Below are positions 52,366-61,177 of a stretch of 64,000 bases of DNA, piece by piece (within the stretch, counting starts at the first letter, position 1; every line of letters begins with the position of its first letter). The stretch spans positions 68,609-132,608 of the forward strand of contig JAYRWY010000013.1 in NCBI GenBank assembly GCA_041917755.1, read 5' to 3'. The DNA comes from RGZA01 sp041917755. Lineage in GTDB: Bacteria > Pseudomonadota > Alphaproteobacteria > UBA9219 > RGZA01. The position numbers were made by a program, and so were the translations under genes. The notes beneath the pieces were generated by a model. The model searched no databases, had not been told where the DNA came from, and saw only the letters and a list, made by a program, of their open reading frames with translations.

Positions 52366-53952
52366 ATGTTAAAAAAAGAAGCCAGCATCAGAGAGCTTAA
52401 AGCCAAAGAAGATGCGCTTCAGCCTGCAAATTCCGATAAACTGAATCAAGATGATGACATTAAGCGTTTAGTCGAAAACGTCGTGTCATTGGCAAAAGAT
52501 GTGCGTGTTTTGGAACGCGGCGATTATCATTCTTCCGGTTTTATAAATTCACGCACCATTCTGGAAAATTCCGGACGCATGCTGCTGATCAGTGATTGTG
52601 TTGCGCTAATGGTTGCCTTCGTAATGGGTGGACTTACGGCATGGGCACTCAATACCTTTGTGCTTGGTGAAACATTCCAGGACCTAATCAGTTGGGATAC
52701 GCTCAAGCAAATGGGCATGTTTGCATGCTTGGGAGTGGGGGCTGTTCTATGGCTGGATACCAAAGGCCATTATCGTCAACGCCTTCCGTTTTGGGAAACT
52801 GTTGGCAACATTGCTACGGCAGCCATTGTTGGTTTTTTGATGGGTGGTTTTGTCCAGTTTGCTGCAAAAACTCTATATTCCCGTTTGTGGCTTGGCTTTA
52901 GTTGGATGTATTTCGCCGCGTTTATTTTTATAGGTCGCATTACGGTCCGCCGCTGGTTAAACAAGCGCGGCCAATGGAAAATTCCCTGTTTGATTATTGG
53001 TAACGGCCCAACTGCTGAGGCGGCACTTAAAGCCATCTCCGGCGAAAAACGTATGGGATTTAATATCATCCGTCAGATGTCACCCGATGCGTTTGTGCAA
53101 TTTAATGCGCCACGTGCGTGGGAACGCATGATGATGGTAACCGGTATTGGCCATATTTTTCTGGCGCTTGAGGGTGAAGAGCTGGATAAACACAAAGATG
53201 CACTCAAAGGGCTGGTGCGTGAACGCGTTCCATATTCGATTGTGCCGCCATGGCTTGGCTTGCCATCAAGCACACTATCTCCGCATCATTTCATGATGCA
53301 GGATGTAATGATGATGCATAACACCAATATGTTGGCATTGCCATTGCCGCGTTTTTTAAAGCGGACATTTGATGTTATCGTTTCCTCGATGGCGCTTATT
53401 CTTCTATCGCCGGCGTTGGCCACCATTGCATTGATTGTAAAATCGGATGGTGGGCCTGCATTTTTTGCTCAATCCCGCGTGGGCCGTAATGGAAAAATGT
53501 TCAAATGCTTGAAGTTCCGTTCGATGAAAACCGGCGCGGAAGAAACACTTAAAAAATATTTAGCGGAAAATCCGGAAGCTAAAGCGGAGTGGGACATCTT
53601 TTATAAGCTTAAGCATGACCCGCGCGTGACAGGTTTTGGCGCGTTTATTCGTAAAACCAGTATTGATGAGTTGCCACAGCTATTTAATGTGTTGGCGGGT
53701 GATATGAGCCTGGTCGGGCCGCGCCCAATTATGCCGGGGCAGGAAGTGTTTTATGAAGGTGACTTTACTTATTATGAATCTGTGCGCCCTGGCATAACCG
53801 GGCCTTGGCAGGTGAGTGGACGCAATAATCTTACATTTAAACAGCGCGTGGATTTGGAAACGTGGTATTCGCGGAACTGGAGCTTGTGGCTGGATATCGT
53901 TATCTTGCTTAAGACCATTCCTGCGTTGCTGGCCAAGGATCAGGCCTATTAA
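52366..53952 (+). CDS. WbaP-like undecaprenyl-phosphate sugar transferase
   Basis: This 528-aa enzyme (start ATG 52366; GTG 52357 possible) transfers a sugar-1-phosphate to undecaprenyl phosphate as the first step of exopolysaccharide or O-antigen assembly at the inner membrane. Several membrane helices (residues ~65-190) and a CoA-binding-like nucleotide fold (IPCLIIGNGPTAEAALKAI) precede the C-terminal transferase: KRTFDVIVSSMALILLSP, RVGRNGKMFKCLKFRSM, IRKTSIDELPQLFNVLAGDMSLVGPRP and RPGITGPWQVSGR. This full architecture is that of WbaP/RfbP rather than the short forms. The sugar cannot be told from the sequence. It is transcribed away from slt and followed by a possible terminator. Confidence 0.93.
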   Translation: MLKKEASIRELKAKEDALQPANSDKLNQDDDIKRLVENVVSLAKDVRVLERGDYHSSGFINSRTILENSGRMLLISDCVALMVAFVMGGLTAWALNTFVLGETFQDLISWDTLKQMGMFACLGVGAVLWLDTKGHYRQRLPFWETVGNIATAAIVGFLMGGFVQFAAKTLYSRLWLGFSWMYFAAFIFIGRITVRRWLNKRGQWKIPCLIIGNGPTAEAALKAISGEKRMGFNIIRQMSPDAFVQFNAPRAWERMMMVTGIGHIFLALEGEELDKHKDALKGLVRERVPYSIVPPWLGLPSSTLSPHHFMMQDVMMMHNTNMLALPLPRFLKRTFDVIVSSMALILLSPALATIALIVKSDGGPAFFAQSRVGRNGKMFKCLKFRSMKTGAEETLKKYLAENPEAKAEWDIFYKLKHDPRVTGFGAFIRKTSIDELPQLFNVLAGDMSLVGPRPIMPGQEVFYEGDFTYYESVRPGITGPWQVSGRNNLTFKQRVDLETWYSRNWSLWLDIVILLKTIPALLAKDQAY

Positions 53953-53988
53953 ACCTATTATTTGACTATTCAGTTTAGGTTTGTGACT

Positions 53989-54019
53989 GGTGCATGACAG
54001 TTGCACCGGCATATTTTTT
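53989..54019 (+). terminator. Possible terminator after the sugar transferase
   Basis: GGTGCA (53989-53994) pairs with TGCACC (54002-54007) over a 7-nt loop, followed 6-7 nt later by a run of six T. The stem is short, so the signal is moderate. The rest of the 54020-54300 region, up to flagellin, shows no gene; it must hold the flagellin promoter but I could not find a sigma-28 or sigma-54 site I trust. Confidence 0.4.
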
Positions 54020-54300
54020 ATCTGTGTTTTTTCAATTAATGGACATTGTTCCGATGCAGCAACGATACAGGATTTACAATCGGTTGTGCTATTTGCTGGG
54101 CGTATATAAATGCTTTGTTAGCTAATGGCGCGCGCATAAAGTCTGTAGCATTTTATGCAAAATAAATTCCCCATCAACCATACGCGTGTATTCCTGTGCG
54201 CTGTTCATTTTTTTAATACGCATTTTTTGTTTGGGCATTTTTGTCATGCCATAAGACGGCGCAAAGGAGTTGTGCCGGATATTGTTTGAAGGATTTTATT

Positions 54301-55140
54301 ATGCCGATTTCACAGGTATCGCTTTCATCCGGTTCACGGACGAATTTATATGCCTTGCAGCAAACCAATACGTTGCTGAATATTACGCAGGCACGATTGG
54401 CAACTGGTAAAAAAGTCGCGTCATCCGCCGACGGAGCAACTGCATATTTTGCCAGTGTTGGTTTTTTAAACCGCGCGAACGATCTCACCAATATCAAAGA
54501 TGGCCTATCCAATTCATTAGCAACGGTAAAGGCTGCATCAACCGCGATTGATAGCATCACCGCATTAGTGCAGCAGGCACAAGGTTTGACCACATCGGCC
54601 TTGCAGACAACTGATGTCACAACCCGTTCTGGTCTGGCGGTGCAGTTCAACGACTTGCTGGTTCAAGTAAACTCCCTGGTAAATGACGCAACCTTCAATG
54701 GCACCAATTTGATTGGACAAGTAGGCGTCAGCCTGGTGGTGTATTTCAATGAATCCAACACCAGCAAACTGACCATTACCAATACAAATTTATCCATCAA
54801 TACGGGTGGCGGTTTAAGCGTTGCTGTTGCGGCAAACGGCTTTGTATCAGATACCGACATCAATACAGCCGTGTCACAATTATCGACGGCATTGACCAAG
54901 TTGCGTGTGACATCATCAAGCTTTGGTAATAATACAACTGTTATTACAACCCGTCAGGATTTTACGACCAATCTGATTACTAATTTGCAAGATGCATCTG
55001 ACAGTTTGACTTTGGCGGATACCAATGAAGAGGGCGCAAATCTGCTCGCGCTTCAGGCCCGAAATTCATTGGGTATCACGGCACTGGGAATTTCCGGACA
55101 AGTGCAACAGGCGATTTTGAAGTTATTTGGAACATCGTAG
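54301..55140 (+). CDS. Flagellin-like protein
   Basis: This is 279 aa from ATG 54301 (ribosome site GAAGGA); an upstream frame lacks a start site. The N-terminus MPISQVSLSSGSRTNLYALQQTNTLLNITQARLATGKKVASSADGATAYFAS matches the conserved flagellin/hook-associated ND0-ND1 helices (the N-terminal LNxxQ..LATGKKV motif), and the C-terminus LLALQARNSLGITALGISGQVQQAILKLF matches the CD0 helix. The central domain is small, as in many alphaproteobacterial flagellins. No other flagellar gene is in the window, so it is an isolated copy. A strong terminator follows. It could be a minor or divergent flagellin. Confidence 0.88.
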   Translation: MPISQVSLSSGSRTNLYALQQTNTLLNITQARLATGKKVASSADGATAYFASVGFLNRANDLTNIKDGLSNSLATVKAASTAIDSITALVQQAQGLTTSALQTTDVTTRSGLAVQFNDLLVQVNSLVNDATFNGTNLIGQVGVSLVVYFNESNTSKLTITNTNLSINTGGGLSVAVAANGFVSDTDINTAVSQLSTALTKLRVTSSSFGNNTTVITTRQDFTTNLITNLQDASDSLTLADTNEEGANLLALQARNSLGITALGISGQVQQAILKLFGTS

Positions 55141-55160
55141 TCTTTAAAAAATCTGATTTT

Positions 55161-55187
55161 AAAAAGGCAGTCTTCGGACTGCCTTTT
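55161..55187 (+). terminator. Intrinsic terminator after flagellin
   Basis: AAAAAGGCAGTC (55161-55172) pairs with GACTGCCTTTTTT around a TTCG loop, ending in a run of six or seven T. It is a textbook rho-independent terminator 20 bp after the flagellin stop. Confidence 0.92.
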
Positions 55188-55415
55188 TTATTGGCGCGCT
55201 AAAAATTATTTTTCTTTGCCAAATGCGTGCTTGGTACGGACTTTCACGGCATCAATAAAACCACATGCAAGTATGGTTTATGCAAGGTAAATGCATAAAA
55301 ATTGAAGTAATTACAGCATTAATCAGAAACATCGTTAAAACCCGATTAGCCTTAAAAGCAGAAAATGATCTTCGTGCACCGCATGTTCAGGTGTTCATTT
55401 TGAAGGTCATTTTTT

Positions 55416-55895
55416 ATGAAGTTTTTTTTGTGTATTCCAGCTGCCCTTATTGCGCTTTTTTTCAGCATCAATGCTCAGGCCGCAGTTCCGGATGGAACCG
55501 TCATTTCTGCAGCCACGCTTTCGCCCATCGCCAGATGGGTTGAAAAAGCCAGCCATATGCGCATTCACGCGTTGCCGATTGTAACGGCCAGTGGCTTTCG
55601 TTTAAAAACATCCTTAGGTTTAGAAGGCGTACAACAGGCGCGCTCCATGGCGGCATATCTGCCCGGCCAGATTATTATCAATAATATTTTGTGGGATCCT
55701 GAATCCCTTCGGGCGCAAAGTTACCTCGTGCATGAAATGGTGCATCACGCTCAGACCTTGGCGGGCCGTAAGTACCCTTGCCATGATGCAAAGGAGCGGG
55801 AGGCCTATCTACTTCAAAACCAGTGGCTGGTCGAACATGGGGAAGACCCCATTTACGACCAAGGCTGGATTAATGACGTGTCTGCCTGCCATTAA
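55416..55895 (+). CDS. Secreted metalloprotease-like protein (DUF6647-type, HExxHH)
   Basis: This is a 159-aa protein with a signal peptide (LCIPAALIALFFSINAQA) and a zinc-metallopeptidase motif, H106-EMV-H110-H111, embedded in LVHEMVHHAQT. The downstream EREAYLLQNQW segment (E129) supplies a plausible third zinc ligand, as in gluzincin-like minimal metallopeptidases annotated as DUF6647. Cys122 and Cys158 may form a disulfide. It is preceded by a long leader that holds no gene. The putative substrate is unknown; a cell-wall or surface role is possible given the neighbouring exopolysaccharide genes. Confidence 0.72.
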   Translation: MKFFLCIPAALIALFFSINAQAAVPDGTVISAATLSPIARWVEKASHMRIHALPIVTASGFRLKTSLGLEGVQQARSMAAYLPGQIIINNILWDPESLRAQSYLVHEMVHHAQTLAGRKYPCHDAKEREAYLLQNQWLVEHGEDPIYDQGWINDVSACH

Positions 55896-56125
55896 TCTCT
55901 TAATCGCAGCAAATCCCAAAAAGACGTCAATTTTCGTTTCGCTGGCAGCTGCAATTAAGCCTGATAACCCATTGATATTATAAAAATATCATACCGATTT
56001 GTAGCGCACAGCACACATGGCGTTGTAGTTATAAAGAAATCATAAATATCCCTTGTAAACAGTGGCATCGCCTTGTACTTCTTTCGCGAAAGTTGCACTG
56101 ACTAATTCTAATCAGGGGTATATCC

Positions 56126-56707
56126 ATGAAAAAACTAATTTTATCTGCGTTATTTGTTTTTTTTGTATCACTGAGTGGTCAGGCTTCAGCATCTGCAGTT
56201 TCAACTGCTGTTCAAAGTGCAATTAGCTCCAATAATTTCGATAGCATTGCAACCTTTGCTGCTGGTAACCCCGCTGCGCAAGGCGAGCTTGCGTTGTACC
56301 TTCTGCAACAAGCACAAGCCAAGCTTGCCACCAATCCTTCGCTTGCAGCTAAGTTGTTTCAAGCAGCCGCAGCCTATGTTGCGCAAATTCCAGCTGCTCA
56401 AGCAGGCCAAGCAGCAAACATCATCGCTTCCGTTGTAGGCAGCACAAGCTCAAAAGTATGCCAAGCAGGTGGTTCTGATCCTTATTCAACCATTCTCGCT
56501 GCTGCCCTTAGCATGAGCAATCAGCCAAACATTATTGCCGCAAATGCAAACCTGCACGCAACCGTTCTTGCTAGTGCAGATGCGTATGTAGCAAAGAGCC
56601 CAGAATGCGCCGGTGATAACCTGAAGCAAACTGTACTGCTTGCACAAACCCCTGGTATCAGCCCAACAATCAATAACGTAGGCGCACACGGTCCCAGCGC
56701 CGAGTAA
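56126..56707 (+). CDS. Secreted Ala/Gln-rich hypothetical protein
   Basis: This is a 193-aa protein with a signal peptide (LILSALFVFFVSLSGQASA) and a mature part dominated by Ala, Gln and Ser in short helices (QGELALYLLQQAQAKLATNPSLAAKLFQAAAAYVAQIPAAQAGQAA). It has one widely spaced Cys pair (VCQAG, ECAGD). No family is recognised. It lies ~70 bp upstream of the beta-barrel gene on the same strand, so the two could be co-expressed with the export gene downstream. Localisation is likely periplasmic. Confidence 0.6.
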   Translation: MKKLILSALFVFFVSLSGQASASAVSTAVQSAISSNNFDSIATFAAGNPAAQGELALYLLQQAQAKLATNPSLAAKLFQAAAAYVAQIPAAQAGQAANIIASVVGSTSSKVCQAGGSDPYSTILAAALSMSNQPNIIAANANLHATVLASADAYVAKSPECAGDNLKQTVLLAQTPGISPTINNVGAHGPSAE

Positions 56708-56776
56708 TTAGTAATCTACATAAGGGCTTGACAGTGTTGCGCTCTTATTCTTTGTTTTAATCACGTGGAGTAAAAG

Positions 56777-58096
56777 ATGAAAAAAATTGGTATTGCTGTC
56801 TTGGCTATGGCGACTGTATTTGCAGCTGACGCAGCGCAGGCTAACCAAGGCCTGTTTGGTGGGCGTTTAGACCAGGACGGTGTGATTAGTGTGCGTCGTT
56901 CTACCACTGAACAATTTGAACCTATTCGCGGCCAATCTGTTTCAGCGCGCCCACGTCCTGACTTTGATCCTACCCCGATTGATGTAGCATCTTTCCAGTT
57001 GTTTCCTGCGATCAGCGTCGCTGGCTATTACGACAGCAATATCTATTCCACCAAGGCTGCTAAAAACGATGATGTGGTAACCAAAATCAACCCGTCTTTA
57101 ACAGCAGCTTCCAACTGGGGCCGTCATGCGATTGCCTTTACCGGACTTGCCGATATCAACACCAACGTCATCAATAACGAAGAAAACAACGTGGGTGGTG
57201 TGGCTCAACTTGAAGGCCGTTATGACATTGAAAATCAGACATGGATTGCTGGTTCAACATCATACCAGCGCGTAACCGAGCCACGTGGCAACACCTCAAG
57301 CTTTGGTGCAGCAGCAGAGCCAACCCAGTTCGACAATTTCTCGGCCGGCAGCGAATTATACCGCGGTTTGGGTCAATTGAAGGCCAAGGCTAACTACGAC
57401 TTCAATTACAAAGATTATGATACAGTGAACCTTGTAGGCGGCGGTACCATTAATCAAAACAACCGTAACAGAACCAACCACAAGGTTAAGGCCGAACTGG
57501 AATATGAATTAACCCGGAACCTTAAGCCGTTTATTCGTGGTGCATACGATGTGATGGATTACACATCGAACTCATTGCGCAACTCAACCGGCTATGGTGT
57601 TAACGCCGGTGCGAAGTTTGACTTTGGCGGTATTACAACCGCAACTGCATATGCAGGTTACAAAGGCCGTGATTATTACAACTACGCCAGTGGCAGCATC
57701 AATGCATTCGACTTTGGTGCTGATGTGTTGTGGAACGTAACTGAATTGACCTCCGTTCAATTGGAAGCAAGCCGTACCATTGAAGAAACCACCCTTGGCG
57801 GTGTTGCAGCTCCTGGTAGCTCGAATGCTTATGTTTCAACGGGTGGCTCTTTGACCGCAACGCATGAATTGCGCCGTGACCTTATTGTTGAAGCGAATGC
57901 ATCATTCACCAACAACGACTATAAGAACAGCGCGCGCGAAGACGATAACTACGGTGTAGGTGCTGGTGCACGTTACTTCTTTAACCGTAACTTCTACAGC
58001 GATTTGACCTATGACTTCGTAACCCGTGATTCAAACGTAGCGGCAAGCGATTATGACCGTCACGTTGCATTGGTACGCTTTGGTGCCCAGTACTAA
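56777..58096 (+). CDS. Outer membrane beta-barrel protein (BBP2-like)
   Basis: This 439-aa protein begins with a signal peptide (IAVLAMATVFAADAAQA) and has regularly alternating beta-strands with aromatic girdles, finishing in ...RHVALVRFGAQY, a C-terminal pattern needed for outer-membrane insertion. The middle has the form PAISVAGYYDSNIYSTKAAKNDDVVTKINPSLTAASNWGRHA, typical of putative beta-barrel porin family 2 (BBP2_2), often encoded in exopolysaccharide clusters next to Wza-like exporters. Ribosome site GGAG is good. The Wza-like gene follows 54 bp later, which supports a role in polysaccharide export. The exact function is unverified. Confidence 0.85.
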   Translation: MKKIGIAVLAMATVFAADAAQANQGLFGGRLDQDGVISVRRSTTEQFEPIRGQSVSARPRPDFDPTPIDVASFQLFPAISVAGYYDSNIYSTKAAKNDDVVTKINPSLTAASNWGRHAIAFTGLADINTNVINNEENNVGGVAQLEGRYDIENQTWIAGSTSYQRVTEPRGNTSSFGAAAEPTQFDNFSAGSELYRGLGQLKAKANYDFNYKDYDTVNLVGGGTINQNNRNRTNHKVKAELEYELTRNLKPFIRGAYDVMDYTSNSLRNSTGYGVNAGAKFDFGGITTATAYAGYKGRDYYNYASGSINAFDFGADVLWNVTELTSVQLEASRTIEETTLGGVAAPGSSNAYVSTGGSLTATHELRRDLIVEANASFTNNDYKNSAREDDNYGVGAGARYFFNRNFYSDLTYDFVTRDSNVAASDYDRHVALVRFGAQY

Positions 58097-58150
58097 TCCG
58101 GTACTGGCCATCTGACGATACGCTAACTACTTAAGTGAGTGTTTTGACTG

Positions 58151-58708
58151 ATGTTCAATAATCTAGCTAAGTTTGCAAAATTAGGGCTGCTCTGTGCAGC
58201 CCTTCTTTTCTTGGGTTTCTTTGCAACCCATGCTGTCGCACAGCAGGATGGCGGGGATTATATCCTTGGCGTTGGCGATAAGCTGCGCATTACCGTATAT
58301 GGCGAGACCGATCTGTCGGGCGAGTTTCAGGTATCGTCCACCGGTATGGTGTCGATGCCGTTAATTGGCGAAACCAAGGCGCAAGGTACCACGGTTTCAA
58401 AGCTCAAGGCTGCCATCACCGCCAAATTGCGAGACGGTTATCTCAAAGATCCCAAGGTCAGTATGGAAGTCATGAATTACCGTCCATTCTTCATTGTGGG
58501 CGAGGTCATGAAGCCGGGTAGCTATGACTATCAAAACGGCATGACGGTGATTAATGCCGTGGCGCTTGCGGGTGGTTATACCTACCGTGCAGATAAGGAT
58601 GATATTACCATCAAACGCGGCGGCCAGAACGGTAAACCAGAAAAAGCCAAGGAAGATACAACCGTTGGCGCGGGCGATGTGGTGAGCGTGCCAGAACGCT
58701 TCTTCTAG
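58151..58708 (+). CDS. Polysaccharide export protein (Wza/SLBB family)
   Basis: This 185-aa protein has a signal peptide (LGLLCAALLFLGFFATHAVA) followed by the poly-export domain DYILGVGDKLRITVYGETDLSGEFQVSSTGMVSMPLIGETKAQGTT and an SLBB-like domain (FFIVGEVMKPGSYDYQNGMTVINAVALAGGYTYRA). It is at the short end of the family and has no lipobox cysteine, so it may be a periplasmic rather than outer-membrane-anchored form. It follows the beta-barrel gene, an arrangement common in exopolysaccharide systems. The wbaP-like transferase at 52366 could make its substrate. Confidence 0.92.
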   Translation: MFNNLAKFAKLGLLCAALLFLGFFATHAVAQQDGGDYILGVGDKLRITVYGETDLSGEFQVSSTGMVSMPLIGETKAQGTTVSKLKAAITAKLRDGYLKDPKVSMEVMNYRPFFIVGEVMKPGSYDYQNGMTVINAVALAGGYTYRADKDDITIKRGGQNGKPEKAKEDTTVGAGDVVSVPERFF

Positions 58709-58714
58709 GCTGCT

Positions 58715-59458
58715 CTAGCGGTTGGTTTGCACCAGCCATTTGTCATTGCCTTCCAATGCGATCGCTGTCAGTCGGCCTGTGGCATAGGCTCCTGTGTCAA
58801 CATTGATGCGATGGGGCAGTATTTCCGGTTCTTCACTGATGGTGTGGCCATGCACAATCATCTTTTCGAATTTATTGGTATTGTTCAGGAAATCGCGGCG
58901 TATCCATACCAAATCCTGTTCGCTTTGATCAGCTAAGGCTACGCCATGGCGCGCGCCGGCATGACAAAAGAAGTAATCCCCATAGCTAACCGATGTTTCC
59001 ATGGCATTTAAATAATCGGCATGGGCTTTTGGCAGTTTGTCTAAAAACTCCGTTAGCATGGCGCCAAGAGTGGCGGGTGATGACAACATGGCCGGGCGAA
59101 TGCCATAACTCATTAGGGTTTCGCGGCCTCCAAAACGCATCCAGTCCTGAAGTAATTTCAGTTCGGTATGCTTGACCAACTCACGCATCACTTGTTCGTG
59201 ATTGCCCAATAAAAAATGGGGTTTTTGTGTGCTGCTTTCCGCATCGGCATAATTTAAAAGATAGTCGAGCACCTGTTTGCTTTGTATGCCGCGGTCAATG
59301 TAATCGCCTAGAAAGATTTTTTTAACCGTGGTGCCTGCCGGTTTTGGCTCGGCATCAATTTTATCCATCAGCTGTTTGAGCAAGTCGAGGCGACCATGGA
59401 TATCACCAATCGCATAAATACGTAGCTGAGGCGGTAGGGTAGGTGATGAATGTGGCAT
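58715..59458 (-). CDS. Metallophosphoesterase, PP1/bacteriophage lambda-type protein phosphatase family
   Basis: This is a 247-aa calcineurin-like phosphoesterase. The metal-binding motifs are all present: IGDIHGRLDLL (GDxHG), FLGDYIDRG (GDxxDRG), LLGNHEQVM (GNHE), a later CHAG and IVHGHT. This order is that of the serine/threonine phosphatases of the lambda type, which dephosphorylate proteins or dinucleotide polyphosphates. It is convergent to the polysaccharide-export gene (6 bp apart). The next gene on its strand, xthA, is 118 bp away. Substrate is not known. Confidence 0.9.
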   Translation of the reverse strand: MPHSSPTLPPQLRIYAIGDIHGRLDLLKQLMDKIDAEPKPAGTTVKKIFLGDYIDRGIQSKQVLDYLLNYADAESSTQKPHFLLGNHEQVMRELVKHTELKLLQDWMRFGGRETLMSYGIRPAMLSSPATLGAMLTEFLDKLPKAHADYLNAMETSVSYGDYFFCHAGARHGVALADQSEQDLVWIRRDFLNNTNKFEKMIVHGHTISEEPEILPHRINVDTGAYATGRLTAIALEGNDKWLVQTNR

Positions 59459-59576
59459 CGGGGTAATCGCCTATAAAGCGAAGTGGTGTGGCGTTGCATT
59501 CACTCAAGGTTCTGCTTATTGGGTGAAGCAGTGTTATAGACGATCATTCGTTAAAAACGCAGTGTTTTTATTACTT

Positions 59577-60350
59577 TCAAATCGCAAATTCGGCAATAAT
59601 TGGCGTGTGGTCTGATGCTTTTTCAAGGCCGCGCGGCGCCTTATCAATCCAGCATTTTTTTAATTTATCGGTTGCTTCGGGGGAGGTCAGTAAATGATCG
59701 ATACGAATACCATCATCTTTTGGCCATGCACCATTCTGGTAATCCCAAAATGTGAAGGCATTGGCTTCATTAGTATGCAACGCGCGAAATGCATCAGTAT
59801 AGCCATGATGCAGCATGGCATTAAACCCTGCGCGTGATTGGGGTTGGGCAAGGGCATCGTTTTTCCAATTTTGCGGATGACGTGCATCCGCATCTGTTGG
59901 AATTACGTTATAATCGCCGCCCAAAACCACGGGTTTTTCGAGTGCATAAAGTTGTTTTGCACGCTCATATAAACGCTTCATAAAGCCAAGTTTATAAGGG
60001 AATTTTTCTGTTCCAAGCGGGTTGCCATTGGGCAAATAAATGCTGGCTACAATGAATCCGTTTACATCGGCCTCAATGTAGCGTGCTTGCACGTCTGCTT
60101 CATCGCCATCCAATATGTCCGTGCGCAGATAGGCTTTTTCTTTGGTAATGATAGCAACGCCGTTATACGCCTTTTGCCCTTTAACCAGAGCGTGATAACC
60201 CAGACTTTGAATTTCCATCAACGGAAATGCATCGCTCTCACATTTCAATTCTTGTAATAACAGCACATCGGGTGCTTGCGATTTAAGCCAGTCACAGACA
60301 ATCGGCAAACGCATCTTGATGGAGTTGACGTTCCAGCTGGCTATTTTCAT
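59577..60350 (-). CDS. xthA: Exodeoxyribonuclease III (XthA)
   Basis: This 257-aa class II AP endonuclease/3'-exonuclease acts in base-excision repair. Motifs are MKIASWNVNSIKMRLP, LLLQELKCESDAFP (catalytic E), VASIYLPNGNP, VLGGDYNVIPTDAD, FTFWDY, GIRIDHLL and ASDHTPIIAEF (catalytic D/H). Length is as in E. coli. Its ATG directly abuts the stop codon of erpA, an erpA-xthA order that is common in alphaproteobacteria. Assignment is secure. Confidence 0.95.
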   Translation of the reverse strand: MKIASWNVNSIKMRLPIVCDWLKSQAPDVLLLQELKCESDAFPLMEIQSLGYHALVKGQKAYNGVAIITKEKAYLRTDILDGDEADVQARYIEADVNGFIVASIYLPNGNPLGTEKFPYKLGFMKRLYERAKQLYALEKPVVLGGDYNVIPTDADARHPQNWKNDALAQPQSRAGFNAMLHHGYTDAFRALHTNEANAFTFWDYQNGAWPKDDGIRIDHLLTSPEATDKLKKCWIDKAPRGLEKASDHTPIIAEFAI

Positions 60351-60686
60351 TTAGATTTTTACTGCAAAAGATGTTCCGCATCCGCAGGATGAATCTGCCA
60401 TTGGATTTTTGACCTGAAAACTTTCGCCCGATAGGTCGGATACAAAATCAACCTGTGAACCATCCAGAAAGGGGAGGGAGGCCTGATCAACTACCAGCTT
60501 CGCGCCGCCATGTTCGATGACCATGTCATCGGCATTGCGAGTGGAGTCGAGTTTGAAGGTGTATTTGAACCCCGAACAGCCACCGCTGTCGACGGCAAGG
60601 CGCAGAAATAGGCCTTGCTGCGCTTCTTTTTCTGCAAGGTGCAGGATGCGTTTAGCCGCGTTTTCAGTTAATCCAATAGTTGCCAT
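60351..60686 (-). CDS. erpA: Iron-sulfur insertion protein ErpA (A-type carrier)
   Basis: This is a 111-aa A-type Fe-S scaffold/carrier that delivers clusters to apo-enzymes. The three conserved cysteines are present: one in DSGGCSGFKYTF and two in SSCGCGTSF. The ISxxAAxRI-like start reads LTENAAKRILHLAEKE. ErpA is preferred to IscA by its context (directly upstream of xthA) and by the second-half sequence, but the two are close relatives. Fe-S clients in this window include CysH, CysI and the photolyase. Confidence 0.88.
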   Translation of the reverse strand: MATIGLTENAAKRILHLAEKEAQQGLFLRLAVDSGGCSGFKYTFKLDSTRNADDMVIEHGGAKLVVDQASLPFLDGSQVDFVSDLSGESFQVKNPMADSSCGCGTSFAVKI

Positions 60687-60751
60687 GGTTGTAAAATAGT
60701 CCTAATTCATTAAAATTCAAAGGGCTGATACAGCCAACTGAAGGATTAATA

Positions 60752-61156
60752 ATGGCAGAGTTTTTTATACACACCAAGCTGGCGGAAGACACCTTTTTTA
60801 TCAAGGACATGAAGCTGTGCCGATTATTATTAATGAATGACAACCGCTTTCCTTGGGTTGTGTTGGTGCCGCGTCAGGAAAACGTGCGCGATTTGATTGA
60901 TCTGCTTCCTGGTCATCAGCGCCGATTATTGGAAGAAATTAACCGTGTATCAGTCTTTATGAAACGGTTTTTCAAATCAGAAAAACTGAATATAGCAACC
61001 ATCGGTAATATTGTGCCCCAGTTGCACGTGCATATTGTTGCACGCAATAGCACGGATACAGCATGGCCTAAACCGGTGTGGGGATATGGCGATCCTGTTC
61101 GGTTCACTGATGAGCGAGAAAAGAAAATCATCGCTGCATTCAAGGCCGCCCTTTAA
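60752..61156 (+). CDS. HIT-family protein, Q-x-H-x-H variant
   Basis: This is a 134-aa histidine-triad-like nucleotide hydrolase/transferase. The active-site segment VPQLHVHIVAR has Q in place of the first histidine of the canonical HxHxH, while the last two are kept. This QLHVH form followed by DTAWPKPVWG is a well-represented bacterial subgroup whose substrate is unknown. Ribosome site GGAT-rich (CTGAAGGATTAATA). It is transcribed divergently from erpA. Fold is secure. Confidence 0.88.
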   Translation: MAEFFIHTKLAEDTFFIKDMKLCRLLLMNDNRFPWVVLVPRQENVRDLIDLLPGHQRRLLEEINRVSVFMKRFFKSEKLNIATIGNIVPQLHVHIVARNSTDTAWPKPVWGYGDPVRFTDEREKKIIAAFKAAL

Positions 61157-61177
61157 CTAATAAAACCAAGGCTGCTT

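Noticed and set aside
54075..54100. Sigma-54 promoter (GG...GC) before flagellin.
   Set aside because: The spacing between GG and GC is one base too long for the -24/-12 consensus, so I do not claim it.
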